Positions 34,495 through 42,219 of a stretch of 64,000 nucleotides of DNA are shown here, one piece after another. Source of the DNA: Oscillospiraceae bacterium (GTDB lineage Bacteria; Bacillota; Clostridia; Oscillospirales; Oscillospiraceae). How positions within the stretch are numbered: the first letter of the stretch is position 1; each line of letters begins with the position of its first letter. The notes beneath the pieces were generated by a model. It searched no databases. It worked only from the letters and a program-made list of their open reading frames with translations, and was not told where the DNA came from. The stretch is from positions 19,276-83,275 of the forward strand of contig CACYXE010000005.1 in NCBI GenBank assembly GCA_902778275.1, read 5' to 3'. Position numbers and translations under genes: made by a program.

Positions 34495-36374
34495 AAAACA
34501 GATTGAAAAAGCTGATGGCCATCCTGCGGATCATCCGGGAAAACAGGCTGCCCTTCTTCCCCACCCTGGCTCTTGTGGTCCGGAATCTGCGGGAGAAAAA
34601 GGTCTCCCTGTCCATCATGGCCTACACCCCCTACCTGCTCCATCCGGAGCGGCCCATCGCCCTGGAAGACACGTTCATGTCCCTGCAGGAGAACATCCGC
34701 CGCGCCGTGGACGTGAACGACCTGAGCCTGCGCGCGGTGGTCCGGGAAAAGATCCATCTGTTCACCCGCCTGGGCGCTTATATGGGGCGGGCGGCGCTGG
34801 ATATGTCCACGGCCTCCGACGGGGAGATCGAGGACTTTCTGCGCCGCTGGGGCACCGTGGTCGGCAAGAAGAACCTGGCCGCGGGCTCCGGCTTCAAGAT
34901 CTATTCCGCGGAAAAGGGGGACACGGCGGCGGGCATCCGCGCCGGCGAGCCCGCCCTGCTGGAGGTTTATATCCGCCAGCACCCGGCCTACCGGGCGATC
35001 TACCCGGACAGCGTCAACACCATCCGCATCCAGACCGTGCGCAACAGCCGGGGCGTCTACTCCACCCTGCTGCCCAAGTTCCGGGTGGGCGCGGACGGCT
35101 CGGTGATCGATATCCCGAGCAAGGTCCAGGCCTACCGGCTCATCCTCTCGGAGAAGGGGCGGATCCTGGGCGCTTTCCTCTACGACTGGAAAAAGGGCGC
35201 CGCCAGGCCGGTCAGCGAGCACCGCAATACCCACTACCGCTTTCGGCATGGGAAAAAGCTGCCCTGCGTGGAGGAGTCGATCCGGCTGTGCGAGGAAGCG
35301 GCGCTGCTGCTGCCGGAGTACCGCTACCTGGGCTGGGACGTGGCCGTCACCGGGGAGGGGCCCGTCGTCGTGGAGACCAATGACATCCCCGGCAGCTGGA
35401 ACGGGTATCAGAGCTGCCGGCAGCAGATGACCTGGATCGGCGCCCGCTTCGAGGCGGAAAGACAGTTCTCCCTGGCCGACGAAGGCGTCCGCTATGATTG
35501 GGAGGACGTGTTCTGCAGCGAGCCCTTCGTGCAGAGCCGTCCGGAGTTCCCGTCCATCCGGGAGCTGTATCTGATCTATCTGCAGACCGCCCTGCACCGG
35601 CACGGGGTGGAATTCGCCGCGTGGGAGGAGGAGCTCTATCCCGCCCCGCCCCGCAGGCATGACTGCGCCATCCGCTGTGACCGGGAAAACGACCGGATCC
35701 GCATCGAAATGAACGGAGCCTGCGCCGAGCATCCCCTGTCCTGGCGGGAGGCCCTGCCGGAGGGAGACCGGGACCCGGACGCCTCCGGCCTCAGCCTGCC
35801 CCGGGAGCTGTTCTATGCCCTGGACCGGAGCGCCATGGCTCAGGCCGCGCTGATCTACCAGGACCTGGTATTGGGCTGTGACAAGTTCTGTTCCCGGGAG
35901 GGTCTGGCGGCCTACGCGCGCTTCTGCAGCCGGCTCAACACCGTGTACCTTTGGAGCGGTCTGGGCCAGCTGATGTCTCAGGCGGTCCTGGACCAGGTCA
36001 ACGGGCGCTACCCCGACCACTGCGATCGCGCCCAAAGGAAGCGCTACGCCGAGCTCACCGGCGGCAACGCCTACGCGTTCGACTGCAGCGGGCTCATCAA
36101 GTCCTACTACTTCGGCGGGCTGGGTTCCCCCCTCTACGACGAGAGCCGGGACTGGAACAGCAACACGCTTTATGCGCGCGCCGCCCGCAAAGGACCGCTG
36201 TCCACGCTGCCCGAGGAGCCGGGTCTCTGCGTGTATCGGGAAAACCACGTGGGCGTCTACGTGGGAGACGGCCGGGTCGTGGACGCCTCGCCCTCACACG
36301 GCAAAATGGGCGGCGTTCAGGCGGCCGGTCTGGACGCCGGGGGCTGGACGGACTGGTTCGAATGCCCTCTGTGA
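34491..36374 (+). CDS. Sugar-transfer-associated ATP-grasp protein fused to NlpC/P60
   Basis: Residues 1-330 match the ATP-grasp family linked to sugar transfer: LEVYIRQHPAYRAIYPDSVN, VNTIRIQTVRN, KFRVGADGSVIDIPSK, EYRYLGWDVAVTGEGPVVVE and ETNDIPGSWNGYQ (metal-binding end). A 180-residue linker region without recognised fold follows. The last 120 residues are NlpC/P60-like, with Cys532 in AFDCSGLIKSYYFGG and His586 in ENHVGVYVGDGRVVDAS. No signal peptide is seen, so the peptidase-like domain would be cytoplasmic, which is unusual. ATGA overlap with the glycosyltransferase gene shows they work together, probably on a surface polymer. Confidence 0.8.
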   Translation: MKNRLKKLMAILRIIRENRLPFFPTLALVVRNLREKKVSLSIMAYTPYLLHPERPIALEDTFMSLQENIRRAVDVNDLSLRAVVREKIHLFTRLGAYMGRAALDMSTASDGEIEDFLRRWGTVVGKKNLAAGSGFKIYSAEKGDTAAGIRAGEPALLEVYIRQHPAYRAIYPDSVNTIRIQTVRNSRGVYSTLLPKFRVGADGSVIDIPSKVQAYRLILSEKGRILGAFLYDWKKGAARPVSEHRNTHYRFRHGKKLPCVEESIRLCEEAALLLPEYRYLGWDVAVTGEGPVVVETNDIPGSWNGYQSCRQQMTWIGARFEAERQFSLADEGVRYDWEDVFCSEPFVQSRPEFPSIRELYLIYLQTALHRHGVEFAAWEEELYPAPPRRHDCAIRCDRENDRIRIEMNGACAEHPLSWREALPEGDRDPDASGLSLPRELFYALDRSAMAQAALIYQDLVLGCDKFCSREGLAAYARFCSRLNTVYLWSGLGQLMSQAVLDQVNGRYPDHCDRAQRKRYAELTGGNAYAFDCSGLIKSYYFGGLGSPLYDESRDWNSNTLYARAARKGPLSTLPEEPGLCVYRENHVGVYVGDGRVVDASPSHGKMGGVQAAGLDAGGWTDWFECPL

Positions 36375-36431
36375 GGCGCGGCGGCGTTTTGCGTGTTTTT
36401 GAGGTTTTAGAAGCGGACACATATGGAAACG

Positions 36432-36457
36432 GCGCCGCCGGGAGAACCCGGCGGCGC
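36432..36457 (+). terminator. Terminator of the glycosyltransferase operon
   Basis: GCGCCGCCGGG and CCCGGCGGCGC form a perfect 11-bp stem with an AGAA loop, followed by TTTGCGTTT. It lies 58 bp after the ATP-grasp stop codon. Confidence 0.75.
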
Positions 36458-36467
36458 TTTGCGTTTC

Positions 36468-36532
36468 AGATTTTAGAATTGCGGCTTTCCAGCGCAAAGA
36501 CGCAATTCTAAAATCTAAAAACTAAAAACTGA
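36468..36532. repeat. 16-bp inverted repeat plus AAAACT microsatellite
   Basis: AGATTTTAGAATTGCG (36468-36483) and CGCAATTCTAAAATCT (36501-36516) are perfect inverted copies with a 17-nt loop. CTAAAAACTAAAAACTGAA follows. This is a variant of the D-type intergenic repeat seen elsewhere in the window (for example 46086-46115). Confidence 0.65.
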
Positions 36533-36540
36533 ATAAATGG

Positions 36541-36570
36541 TTGCCAAAGGGCGGAGGGATAGTGTATAAT
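36541..36570 (+). promoter_or_regulatory. Promoter of the EF-G-like gene
   Basis: TTGCCA (36541-36546) and a consensus TATAAT (36565-36570) are spaced 18 bp. Transcription would start near 36577 with a leader of about 56 nt. Confidence 0.7.
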
Positions 36571-36632
36571 GGTTCGGACATGCTGTAAGCAGTAACCTTA
36601 CGTTCATATACTGACAGAGAGGAAGCAACCAA

Positions 36633-38645
36633 ATGGAAACCAAAAACATTCGCAACATCTGCCTTCTGGGCCACGGCAACTCCGGCAAGACCAGTCTGGC
36701 CGAGAGCATGCTCTTCGTCACCGGCGGCACCGACCGCCAGGGCAAGGTCAGCGACGGCAACACCGTCTGCGACTACGACGCCGAAGAGATCAAGCGCCAG
36801 ATCACCATCTCCACCGGCCTTGCTCCCGTGAGCTTCGCCGGCAAGAAGATCAACGTCCTGGACTGCCCGGGCTACTTTGACTTCGTGGGCGAGGTGCTGT
36901 GCGCCCTGCGCGCCGTGGAAGCCGGCGCCATCCTGGTCACCGCCAAGGACGGCCTGTCCGTGGGCGCCGAGCGCTCCTGGAAATATCTGAAGGCCGCCAA
37001 CCTCCCCACCCTCTTCGTGGTCTCCAAGGCCGATGAGGAGCACGGCGACTACTTCGCCGTGGTGGACGCCCTGCGCGCCAAGTACGGCAGCATCGTGGCT
37101 CCCGTCACCATCCCCACCTCCGACGGCACCGGCGTCATCGACCTGGTGCACAACGTGGCCTACATCACCAAGGGCGGCAAGACCACCAAGGGCGCCGTCC
37201 CCGCCGCCGATGCCGGCCACGCGGAGGATCTGCGCATGGAGCTGATGGAGACCGCCGCCGGTGCCACCGAGGAGCTGATGGAGAAGTTCTTCGACACCAT
37301 GGAGCTGGATGAGGCCGATATGGTCGCGGGCATCAAGGCCGGTCTGAAGGACCGCAGCGTCGTTCCCGTCTTCGCCAGCGCCGCCATGCAGAACATCGGC
37401 ACCGACGCCCTGCTGCAGGGCATCGTGGACTACGTGCCCGATCCCTCCGAGACCGAGGGCGTGGACCCCGCCGGGCCCACCCAGGCCTTCGTGTTCAAGA
37501 CCATCTCCGACCAGTTCGGCAAGTACAGCGTCATCAAGGTCCTCAAGGGCAATGTCACCTCCGACATGTCCCTGCGCGACCTGCGCGCTTCCAGCACCGA
37601 TAAGCTGGGCCGCCTGTACACCATCTGCGGCAAGAAGACCACCGAGGTCAAGGACTGCTGCTGCGGCGACATCGTGGCCGTGGGCAAGATGGACTGGAAG
37701 ACCGGCGACACCGTCTGCGATCCCAAGCTGGACGAGGAGCTGCCCGCCGTCGAGATGCCCGAGCCCTGCTACTCCATGGCCATCTCCCCCAAGACCAAGG
37801 GCCAGGACGACAAGGTGGCCGGCGGTCTCGCCCGCCTCAACGAGGAGGATATCTCCTTCAATCTGGTCAACAACGCCGAGACCCATCAGATGGTCATCTC
37901 CGGCGCGGGCGACATCCAGGTGGACGTGCTGTGCGCCAAGCTCAAGAGCCGCTTCGGCGTGGAGACCGAGCTCAAGCCCGCCAGGGTTGCTTACCGTGAA
38001 AAGATCAAGGGCAAGGTGGAGGCCCACGGCCGCCACAAGAAGCAGTCCGGCGGTTCCGGCCAGTTCGGCGACGTGTGGGTCCGCTTCGAGCCCCAGGAGG
38101 AGTCCGACGACATGATCTTCGCCGAGGAGGTCTTCGGCGGCTCCGTTCCCAAGAACTTCTTCCCCTCTGTGGAAAAGGGCCTGCGCAACGCGGTGCAGAA
38201 GGGCGTGCTGGCGGGCTACCCGCTGGTGGGCCTGAAGGCCACCCTGTACGACGGCTCCTACCACCCGGTCGACTCCAACGATATGGCCTTCCAGACCGCC
38301 GCGCGCCTGGCCTACCAGGACGGCATCCCCAAGGCCAAGCCCACCATCCTGGAGCCCATCGGCCTGCTGCAGGTCACCATCCCCGACGCGAACCTGGGCG
38401 ATATCATGAGCGATATCTCCTCCAAGCGCCGCGGCACCGTGCTGGGCATGAACGCCGAGGACGGCATGCAGATCGTGGAGGCCGAGGTGCCCATGGCCGA
38501 GATGAGCTCCTACACCATCGACCTGCGCTCCATGACCCAGGGCCGCGGCTCCTTCTCCCTGAAGTTCATCCGCTACGAGGAGGCCCCCGGCAACGTGCAG
38601 CAGAAGGTCATCGAGGAAGCCAAGGCTCTGGCCGAGGCCGAGTGA
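36633..38645 (+). CDS. Elongation factor G paralogue (EF-G-2-like GTPase)
   Basis: The 670-aa protein has the full EF-G layout: G domain (GHGNSGKTSLAESM as P-loop), domain II, III, a domain IV core (SGGSGQFGDVWVRFEP) and domain V (MSDISSKRRGTVLGMNAEDG). Two GTPase motifs differ from canonical EF-G: G3 is DCPGYFDF, with Tyr81 in place of the catalytic PGH histidine, and G4 is SKAD (Ser131) instead of NKxD. The PGY variant is known from EF-G-2 paralogues such as the second EF-G of Thermus. Housekeeping translocase is therefore unlikely; a regulatory or recycling role is possible. AGAGAGGAAG precedes the ATG. Confidence 0.88.
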   Translation: METKNIRNICLLGHGNSGKTSLAESMLFVTGGTDRQGKVSDGNTVCDYDAEEIKRQITISTGLAPVSFAGKKINVLDCPGYFDFVGEVLCALRAVEAGAILVTAKDGLSVGAERSWKYLKAANLPTLFVVSKADEEHGDYFAVVDALRAKYGSIVAPVTIPTSDGTGVIDLVHNVAYITKGGKTTKGAVPAADAGHAEDLRMELMETAAGATEELMEKFFDTMELDEADMVAGIKAGLKDRSVVPVFASAAMQNIGTDALLQGIVDYVPDPSETEGVDPAGPTQAFVFKTISDQFGKYSVIKVLKGNVTSDMSLRDLRASSTDKLGRLYTICGKKTTEVKDCCCGDIVAVGKMDWKTGDTVCDPKLDEELPAVEMPEPCYSMAISPKTKGQDDKVAGGLARLNEEDISFNLVNNAETHQMVISGAGDIQVDVLCAKLKSRFGVETELKPARVAYREKIKGKVEAHGRHKKQSGGSGQFGDVWVRFEPQEESDDMIFAEEVFGGSVPKNFFPSVEKGLRNAVQKGVLAGYPLVGLKATLYDGSYHPVDSNDMAFQTAARLAYQDGIPKAKPTILEPIGLLQVTIPDANLGDIMSDISSKRRGTVLGMNAEDGMQIVEAEVPMAEMSSYTIDLRSMTQGRGSFSLKFIRYEEAPGNVQQKVIEEAKALAEAE

Positions 38646-38676
38646 GATTCGAGTTTTGAGATTCGAGTTTTGAGAG
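38643..38676 (+). repeat. D-type microsatellite at the EF-G stop codon
   Basis: Starting with the TGA stop itself, the sequence runs TGAGATTCGAGTTTTGAG and repeats ATTCGAG/TTTTGAG units. The same arrangement recurs at several gene ends in the window. Confidence 0.75.
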
Positions 38677-38681
38677 AAGCT

Positions 38682-38709
38682 ATACAGCGCCTCGCAAGAG
38701 GCGCTGTAT
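38682..38709 (+). terminator. Hairpin after the EF-G-like gene
   Basis: ATACAGCGCCTC (38682-38693) and GAGGCGCTGTAT (38698-38709) form a perfect 12-bp stem with GCAA loop. The T-run is short (TTC), so termination may be partial. Confidence 0.55.
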
Positions 38710-38757
38710 TCACAAGCGCCGCCGTCTCACGGCGGCGGGCATGCAAGGAAGTGTGCT

Positions 38758-39606
38758 ATGCGCAAACTGAACGCTTTGAAGAACATCGCCTGGGCCATCG
38801 GCATCGTCGTGTGCCTGGGGGCGGTGCTGGTGAGTCTGGCGCTGGCCGCCTTCACCCGCTACAGCGGGCCCAAGGAACGGGGCGGCGTCCACCTGGGCCA
38901 GGATGTGTCCGGGCAAACGGCGCAGGCCTCCCCCGCCGGCGTCGACGCCGGCGCGCCGGCGGCCGCGGCCGAGGGCGACGGCTCCCTGCACCGGCTGGAA
39001 GAGACCGCCGACGCGGGCCAGGCCTATATCGACTCGCTGACCTTCCTGCTGGACAGCACCATGATCGGGCTGCGGGACTACGGGATGCTCTCGGACGGCA
39101 TCGAGACCGTGCAGGTCTGGGGCAGCGCCGCGGGCAACATCCCCGCGGGCAGCATTGCCGAGTGCACCATACGCTACCCCAACGACGGCTCCGAGATCGG
39201 CGCCGCCACGGCCGCCATGGTGGCGCGTCCCGCCAAGCTGGTGATCTGCCTGGGCAGCGACAGTCTGGCCCAGACGGACAAGGACAGCTTCATTCAGAAC
39301 TACACCATCCTGCTGCAGGATATCAAACGCAACAGCCCGGACACGGTGCTGATCGTCTGCTCCCTGCCCTCGGTGACGCCCTCCTACAACGGGGCCGACA
39401 ATCTCAGCAGCTATCTGGTGGGCGAGGCCAACGACTGGATCCGGGACGTGTGCGCGGCTACCGGCGCCTGGTACTGCGACTGCGGCAGCGTGCTGCGGGA
39501 CAGCACCGGCAACCTGATGAGCGAATACGCCGCCGCCAACGGCAAGACCCTCAACTCCGCGGGCCTGGATCTGATTCTCAGCTATCTGCGCGGACACGCG
39601 GCGTGA
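38758..39606 (+). CDS. Membrane-anchored SGNH/GDSL-like protein
   Basis: The 282-aa protein has an N-terminal membrane anchor (residues 11-32, AWAIGIVVCLGAVLVSLALA), an Ala/Gly linker, and a flavodoxin-like SGNH domain outside the cell. LLDSTMIGLRDYGML is the GDS-like nucleophile block, followed by KLVICLGSDSLAQTDKDSFI and VLIVCSLPSVTPSYNGADN. The usual DxxH of the family is not clear; the C-terminus reads LNSAGLDLILSYL, so catalysis is uncertain. ATGs and a GGAAGTG leader suit the start at 38758. It probably acts on or binds surface glycan acyl groups. Confidence 0.65.
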   Translation: MRKLNALKNIAWAIGIVVCLGAVLVSLALAAFTRYSGPKERGGVHLGQDVSGQTAQASPAGVDAGAPAAAAEGDGSLHRLEETADAGQAYIDSLTFLLDSTMIGLRDYGMLSDGIETVQVWGSAAGNIPAGSIAECTIRYPNDGSEIGAATAAMVARPAKLVICLGSDSLAQTDKDSFIQNYTILLQDIKRNSPDTVLIVCSLPSVTPSYNGADNLSSYLVGEANDWIRDVCAATGAWYCDCGSVLRDSTGNLMSEYAAANGKTLNSAGLDLILSYLRGHAA

Positions 39607-39643
39607 GTTGTGAGATTCGAGTTTTGAGATTCGAGATTCGAGA
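39604..39643 (+). repeat. D-type microsatellite at the SGNH-like stop codon
   Basis: TGAGTTGTGAGATTCGAG and following TTTTGAG/ATTCGAG units begin at the stop codon of the SGNH-like gene, in the same orientation as the gene. Confidence 0.75.
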
Positions 39644-39644
39644 C

Positions 39645-39680
39645 AAAAAAAGGAAGATGCAAACTGCATCTTCCTTTTTT
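39645..39680. terminator. Bidirectional terminator
   Basis: GGAAGATGCA (39652-39661) and TGCATCTTCC (39665-39674) form a perfect stem flanked by seven A and six T residues. It serves the plus-strand SGNH-like gene and the converging surface-protein gene. Confidence 0.9.
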
Positions 39681-39695
39681 GTTGTTATGGGGGGA

Positions 39696-41741
39696 TCAAT
39701 ACCGCCGGCGGTCCAGGGTCAGGGCAAACAGCGCCAGGCTGCTGCAGGCGGCGGAAACCATCATCATCCCCAGCCAGAAGGCCGGTTCCCGCTCGTCCCC
39801 GGTGGGCACGCCCTTGTGGACGGTGAAGTTGGTCTCCACATAGCCGTCCTGGAAGTAGATGGTCACCTTGTGCTTGCCCGGGCTCAGGGTCTTCAGATAG
39901 GCGTTCTTCAGACGCAGCACCGTGCTGCCGGAGGAGACGGTGTAGTGCTTCGTCTCCAGCAGATCCTCGCTGCCGTCGATGCTCACGCCGGTGAAATACA
40001 AAATGCAGTGCTCATCGTCCGCGCTGCGCTTGACGGTGATGTAGATATCCTTGTCGCCGCGCAGATACCATTTCACGTCCTTCCCGGCGGTGATGGTATA
40101 CAGGGGCTTCCACTTGGCGTAGAGGGTCATATCGGCGGTGACGGGGCTGCTGAAGTTCCAGGCCTTGGTCAGCTTCTTGTCGGTGCACCAGCTCTCCAGC
40201 AGGTAGTTGTAGCGGCTGCGCTCCAGCCTGCCCACGGTGTCGCCCTTGTCTATGGTCTGCTGCCCGATATCGCCGGTGCCGTCGTTGTAATCGAAGCGCA
40301 CGGTGACGGTCGGCTGCCACTTGGCGTAGAGGGTCAGGTTGGCGTTGACGGTGCTGTTGAAGTTGTAAGCCTTGGTCAGCGCCTTGTCGCTGCACCAGCG
40401 GATGAAGCGGTAGCCCGTCCTGCTGGGATTCTTGGGCTTGACGGCCTTCTGCCCGGCCGTCACCGTCTGGTCGGCGGGCTTCGGGCTGCCGCCGTTGACC
40501 ACAAAGCTGACCTTGTATTCGGCGGCGGCGCTGAGGGTCGCCCCGCTCATCTCCAGCTTCACCGCCGTGGCCGTATCGCCGTCGCCGTCCAGGACCGTGC
40601 TGTCCCCCAGCTCGCCGCCGGCGGGCTGCTTGAGCTCGACGCCGTCCAGCTGGATGCCACCGCCGGCCTGGATCGCCGCGGTGGCCCCGGCGGCCGTCAG
40701 GGCGCTGTCCGCCACCTGGCAGAAGCCGCCGCTGTACACGCCGTAGCTGCCGCCCTGGACCGTGAGCGCGGCGCCGCTGATGACCAGCGCGCCCTGGGTA
40801 TAGATCCCGGCGGTGCCTGCCGCCGTGGCGCTGACGGCGCCGCTGCCGGTGACGGTCAGGCGGGCCACCGCCTCCCAGTAGATGGGCGCGGGGATCGTCC
40901 CCTCATCGCAGGGCGTGGTCAGGAAGGCGCCGTTCAGGCTCAGCGTATAGCTGTCCGCGTCGAAGCTGGCGCTGCCGTCGCCCAGGATGTCGTCCTTGTT
41001 CTCATCGGTCACCGGCACGTTGTTCAGGATCAGGGGGTACCGCGTCCCCTCGCCCGTGGCCGGGCCGCCCAGGAGCGGCGCCCCCTTGCCGAGGGCGGCC
41101 GGGGCGAGAAGCGCTTCGCCGTCGTCATTGTCCTCGCCGTCATTGTCGCCGCCGCCGTCGTTGTCGCCGCCGCCGTCGTCGTTATCGTCCCCGCCGTCCG
41201 CCTGCAGGAGCCAGCCGGCGTAGAGGGTCCGGTCGGCGGTGACGGGCGTATCGAAATCGTAGAGCTCCGTCAGGGCCGCGTCGGCGTACCAGGCGTCAAA
41301 GCTCTGGCCCTCCGCCGTGGGGTCCGCGGGCCGTGGGACCGGGTCCCCGGCGGCCACGGTCCGGGCCGGGATCTCGCCGCCGCCCTCGCCGCAGGCGAAG
41401 GACACGGTGAAGCTCAGCCGCGTCCAGGCGGCGTAGAGGCTCAGATCCCCCGTCACGGGGGCGTCGAAGCTGTAGGGCTGGGTCAGTTCCGCATCGGAAT
41501 ACCAGCCGGCGAAAACGTAGTTTTCCCGCTCCGGCTGCGCCGGCTCCCGCAGGGCTTCCCCGTCGGGCACGGTCAGCTGCTCGGGGTCGCTGCCGTCGTT
41601 TCGCCGGAGGCTCACGCTGTGGGTCACGGTCTCCGTGCCCCCGTCGCCCTCCTCGGCGGCATAGGCCACCGCGCCGGCGGGCAACAGCGTCAGCAGCAGA
41701 AGCAGGATCATAAACACGCTCAGCAGGCGTTTGCTGCGCAT
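39696..41741 (-). CDS. Secreted InlB B-repeat (Flg_new) surface protein
   Basis: The 681-aa protein has a signal peptide (LLSVFMILLLLLTLLPAGAV, cleavage near AYA). It carries four copies of the Listeria-Bacteroides/InlB B-repeat, recognisable by GYxFxxW...DxALTxxYxF...xxLYAxW: two N-terminal (VFAGWYSDAELTQPYSFDAP; FDAWYADAALTELYDF) and two central. An Asp/Gly-rich spacer (DDNDDGGGDNDGGGDND) and a beta-helix-like region separate them. The C-terminus has a membrane segment (FWLGMMMVSAACSSLALFAL) and RRRY, so it is held in the membrane. GGGAGG lies 8 nt before the ATG at 41741. The likely role is adhesion or display; no enzymatic motif is seen. Confidence 0.85.
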   Translation of the reverse strand: MRSKRLLSVFMILLLLLTLLPAGAVAYAAEEGDGGTETVTHSVSLRRNDGSDPEQLTVPDGEALREPAQPERENYVFAGWYSDAELTQPYSFDAPVTGDLSLYAAWTRLSFTVSFACGEGGGEIPARTVAAGDPVPRPADPTAEGQSFDAWYADAALTELYDFDTPVTADRTLYAGWLLQADGGDDNDDGGGDNDGGGDNDGEDNDDGEALLAPAALGKGAPLLGGPATGEGTRYPLILNNVPVTDENKDDILGDGSASFDADSYTLSLNGAFLTTPCDEGTIPAPIYWEAVARLTVTGSGAVSATAAGTAGIYTQGALVISGAALTVQGGSYGVYSGGFCQVADSALTAAGATAAIQAGGGIQLDGVELKQPAGGELGDSTVLDGDGDTATAVKLEMSGATLSAAAEYKVSFVVNGGSPKPADQTVTAGQKAVKPKNPSRTGYRFIRWCSDKALTKAYNFNSTVNANLTLYAKWQPTVTVRFDYNDGTGDIGQQTIDKGDTVGRLERSRYNYLLESWCTDKKLTKAWNFSSPVTADMTLYAKWKPLYTITAGKDVKWYLRGDKDIYITVKRSADDEHCILYFTGVSIDGSEDLLETKHYTVSSGSTVLRLKNAYLKTLSPGKHKVTIYFQDGYVETNFTVHKGVPTGDEREPAFWLGMMMVSAACSSLALFALTLDRRRY

Positions 41742-41828
41742 AGAAGGACCTCCCTTGAACTCGGCTGGCCGGCGCCTCCGGGGCGCACTGCAGCCGAAGA
41801 TATCTTCCAAAACAGGATCACGTTCTAT

Positions 41829-41857
41829 TATATACCCGCAACCCGGCGTCCTGTCAA
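41829..41857 (-). promoter_or_regulatory. Promoter of the InlB-repeat protein gene
   Basis: On the minus strand a consensus TTGACA (41857-41852) is followed after 17 bp by TATATA, with TATAAT two bases further. The leader would be about 80 nt. Confidence 0.7.
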
Positions 41858-41953
41858 GGGAAGTTGTCATTCTTTCGTAATGCTCACGGGACGAAAGCCG
41901 GAATTGGCTCTTTCTTTTTCCTTTGTTTTCCTGTACAATACAAGAAAGCAAAC

Positions 41954-41995
41954 GGATTGCCACAGCCAGTGTGCGCACTGGCTTCGCAATAATGA
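41954..41995. repeat. Dispersed repeat A with a variable hairpin core
   Basis: GGATTGC and GCAATAATGAC flank an interior GCCAGTG-TGCG-CACTGGC hairpin that differs from the interiors of other A copies. This shows that the ends are conserved and the middle is not. Confidence 0.65.
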
Positions 41996-42001
41996 CTATA
42001 T

Positions 42002-42179
42002 GATGGCGAAAAGCCAAAAAGCTTTTCGCCGCGCCGCTTTGCGGCGCAGCAAAACAGCCCTGCTGTTTTGCCATATATTCATTGCAATGAGCATCGGGCG
42101 AATGATCCCTTGAATCATTCGCTGCCAAACTAGTCGTTTGGCAGCGAAATCAATCGAACTTTCGATTGATTTCGCCATC
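42002..42179. repeat. 178-bp element of seven consecutive hairpins with 10-bp terminal inverted repeats
   Basis: The ends GATGGCGAAA (42002-42011) and TTTCGCCATC (42170-42179) are perfect inverted copies. Between them seven stems follow without gaps: 42005-42030 (10 bp), 42031-42047 (7 bp), 42049-42071 (10 bp), 42079-42090 (6 bp), 42098-42122 (9 bp), 42121-42145 (10 bp) and 42144-42175 (15 bp). No protein of credible composition is encoded. It lies between two divergent surface-protein genes. It could be a miniature mobile element or a structured RNA; I cannot assign a known family. Confidence 0.75.
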
Positions 42180-42219
42180 CGATAATCATTATGACAGACA
42201 CGGGACAGGGAGGACGACT

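Noticed and set aside
38670-42113. Plus-strand open frame of 1147 codons
   Set aside because: It runs across a real plus-strand gene in another frame, a terminator and the antisense of the InlB-repeat protein; composition is that of a shadow frame.
42005-42178. Short open frames inside the seven-hairpin element
   Set aside because: Both strands are open only because of the palindromes; the encoded peptides are mirror-like, basic and lack ribosome sites.
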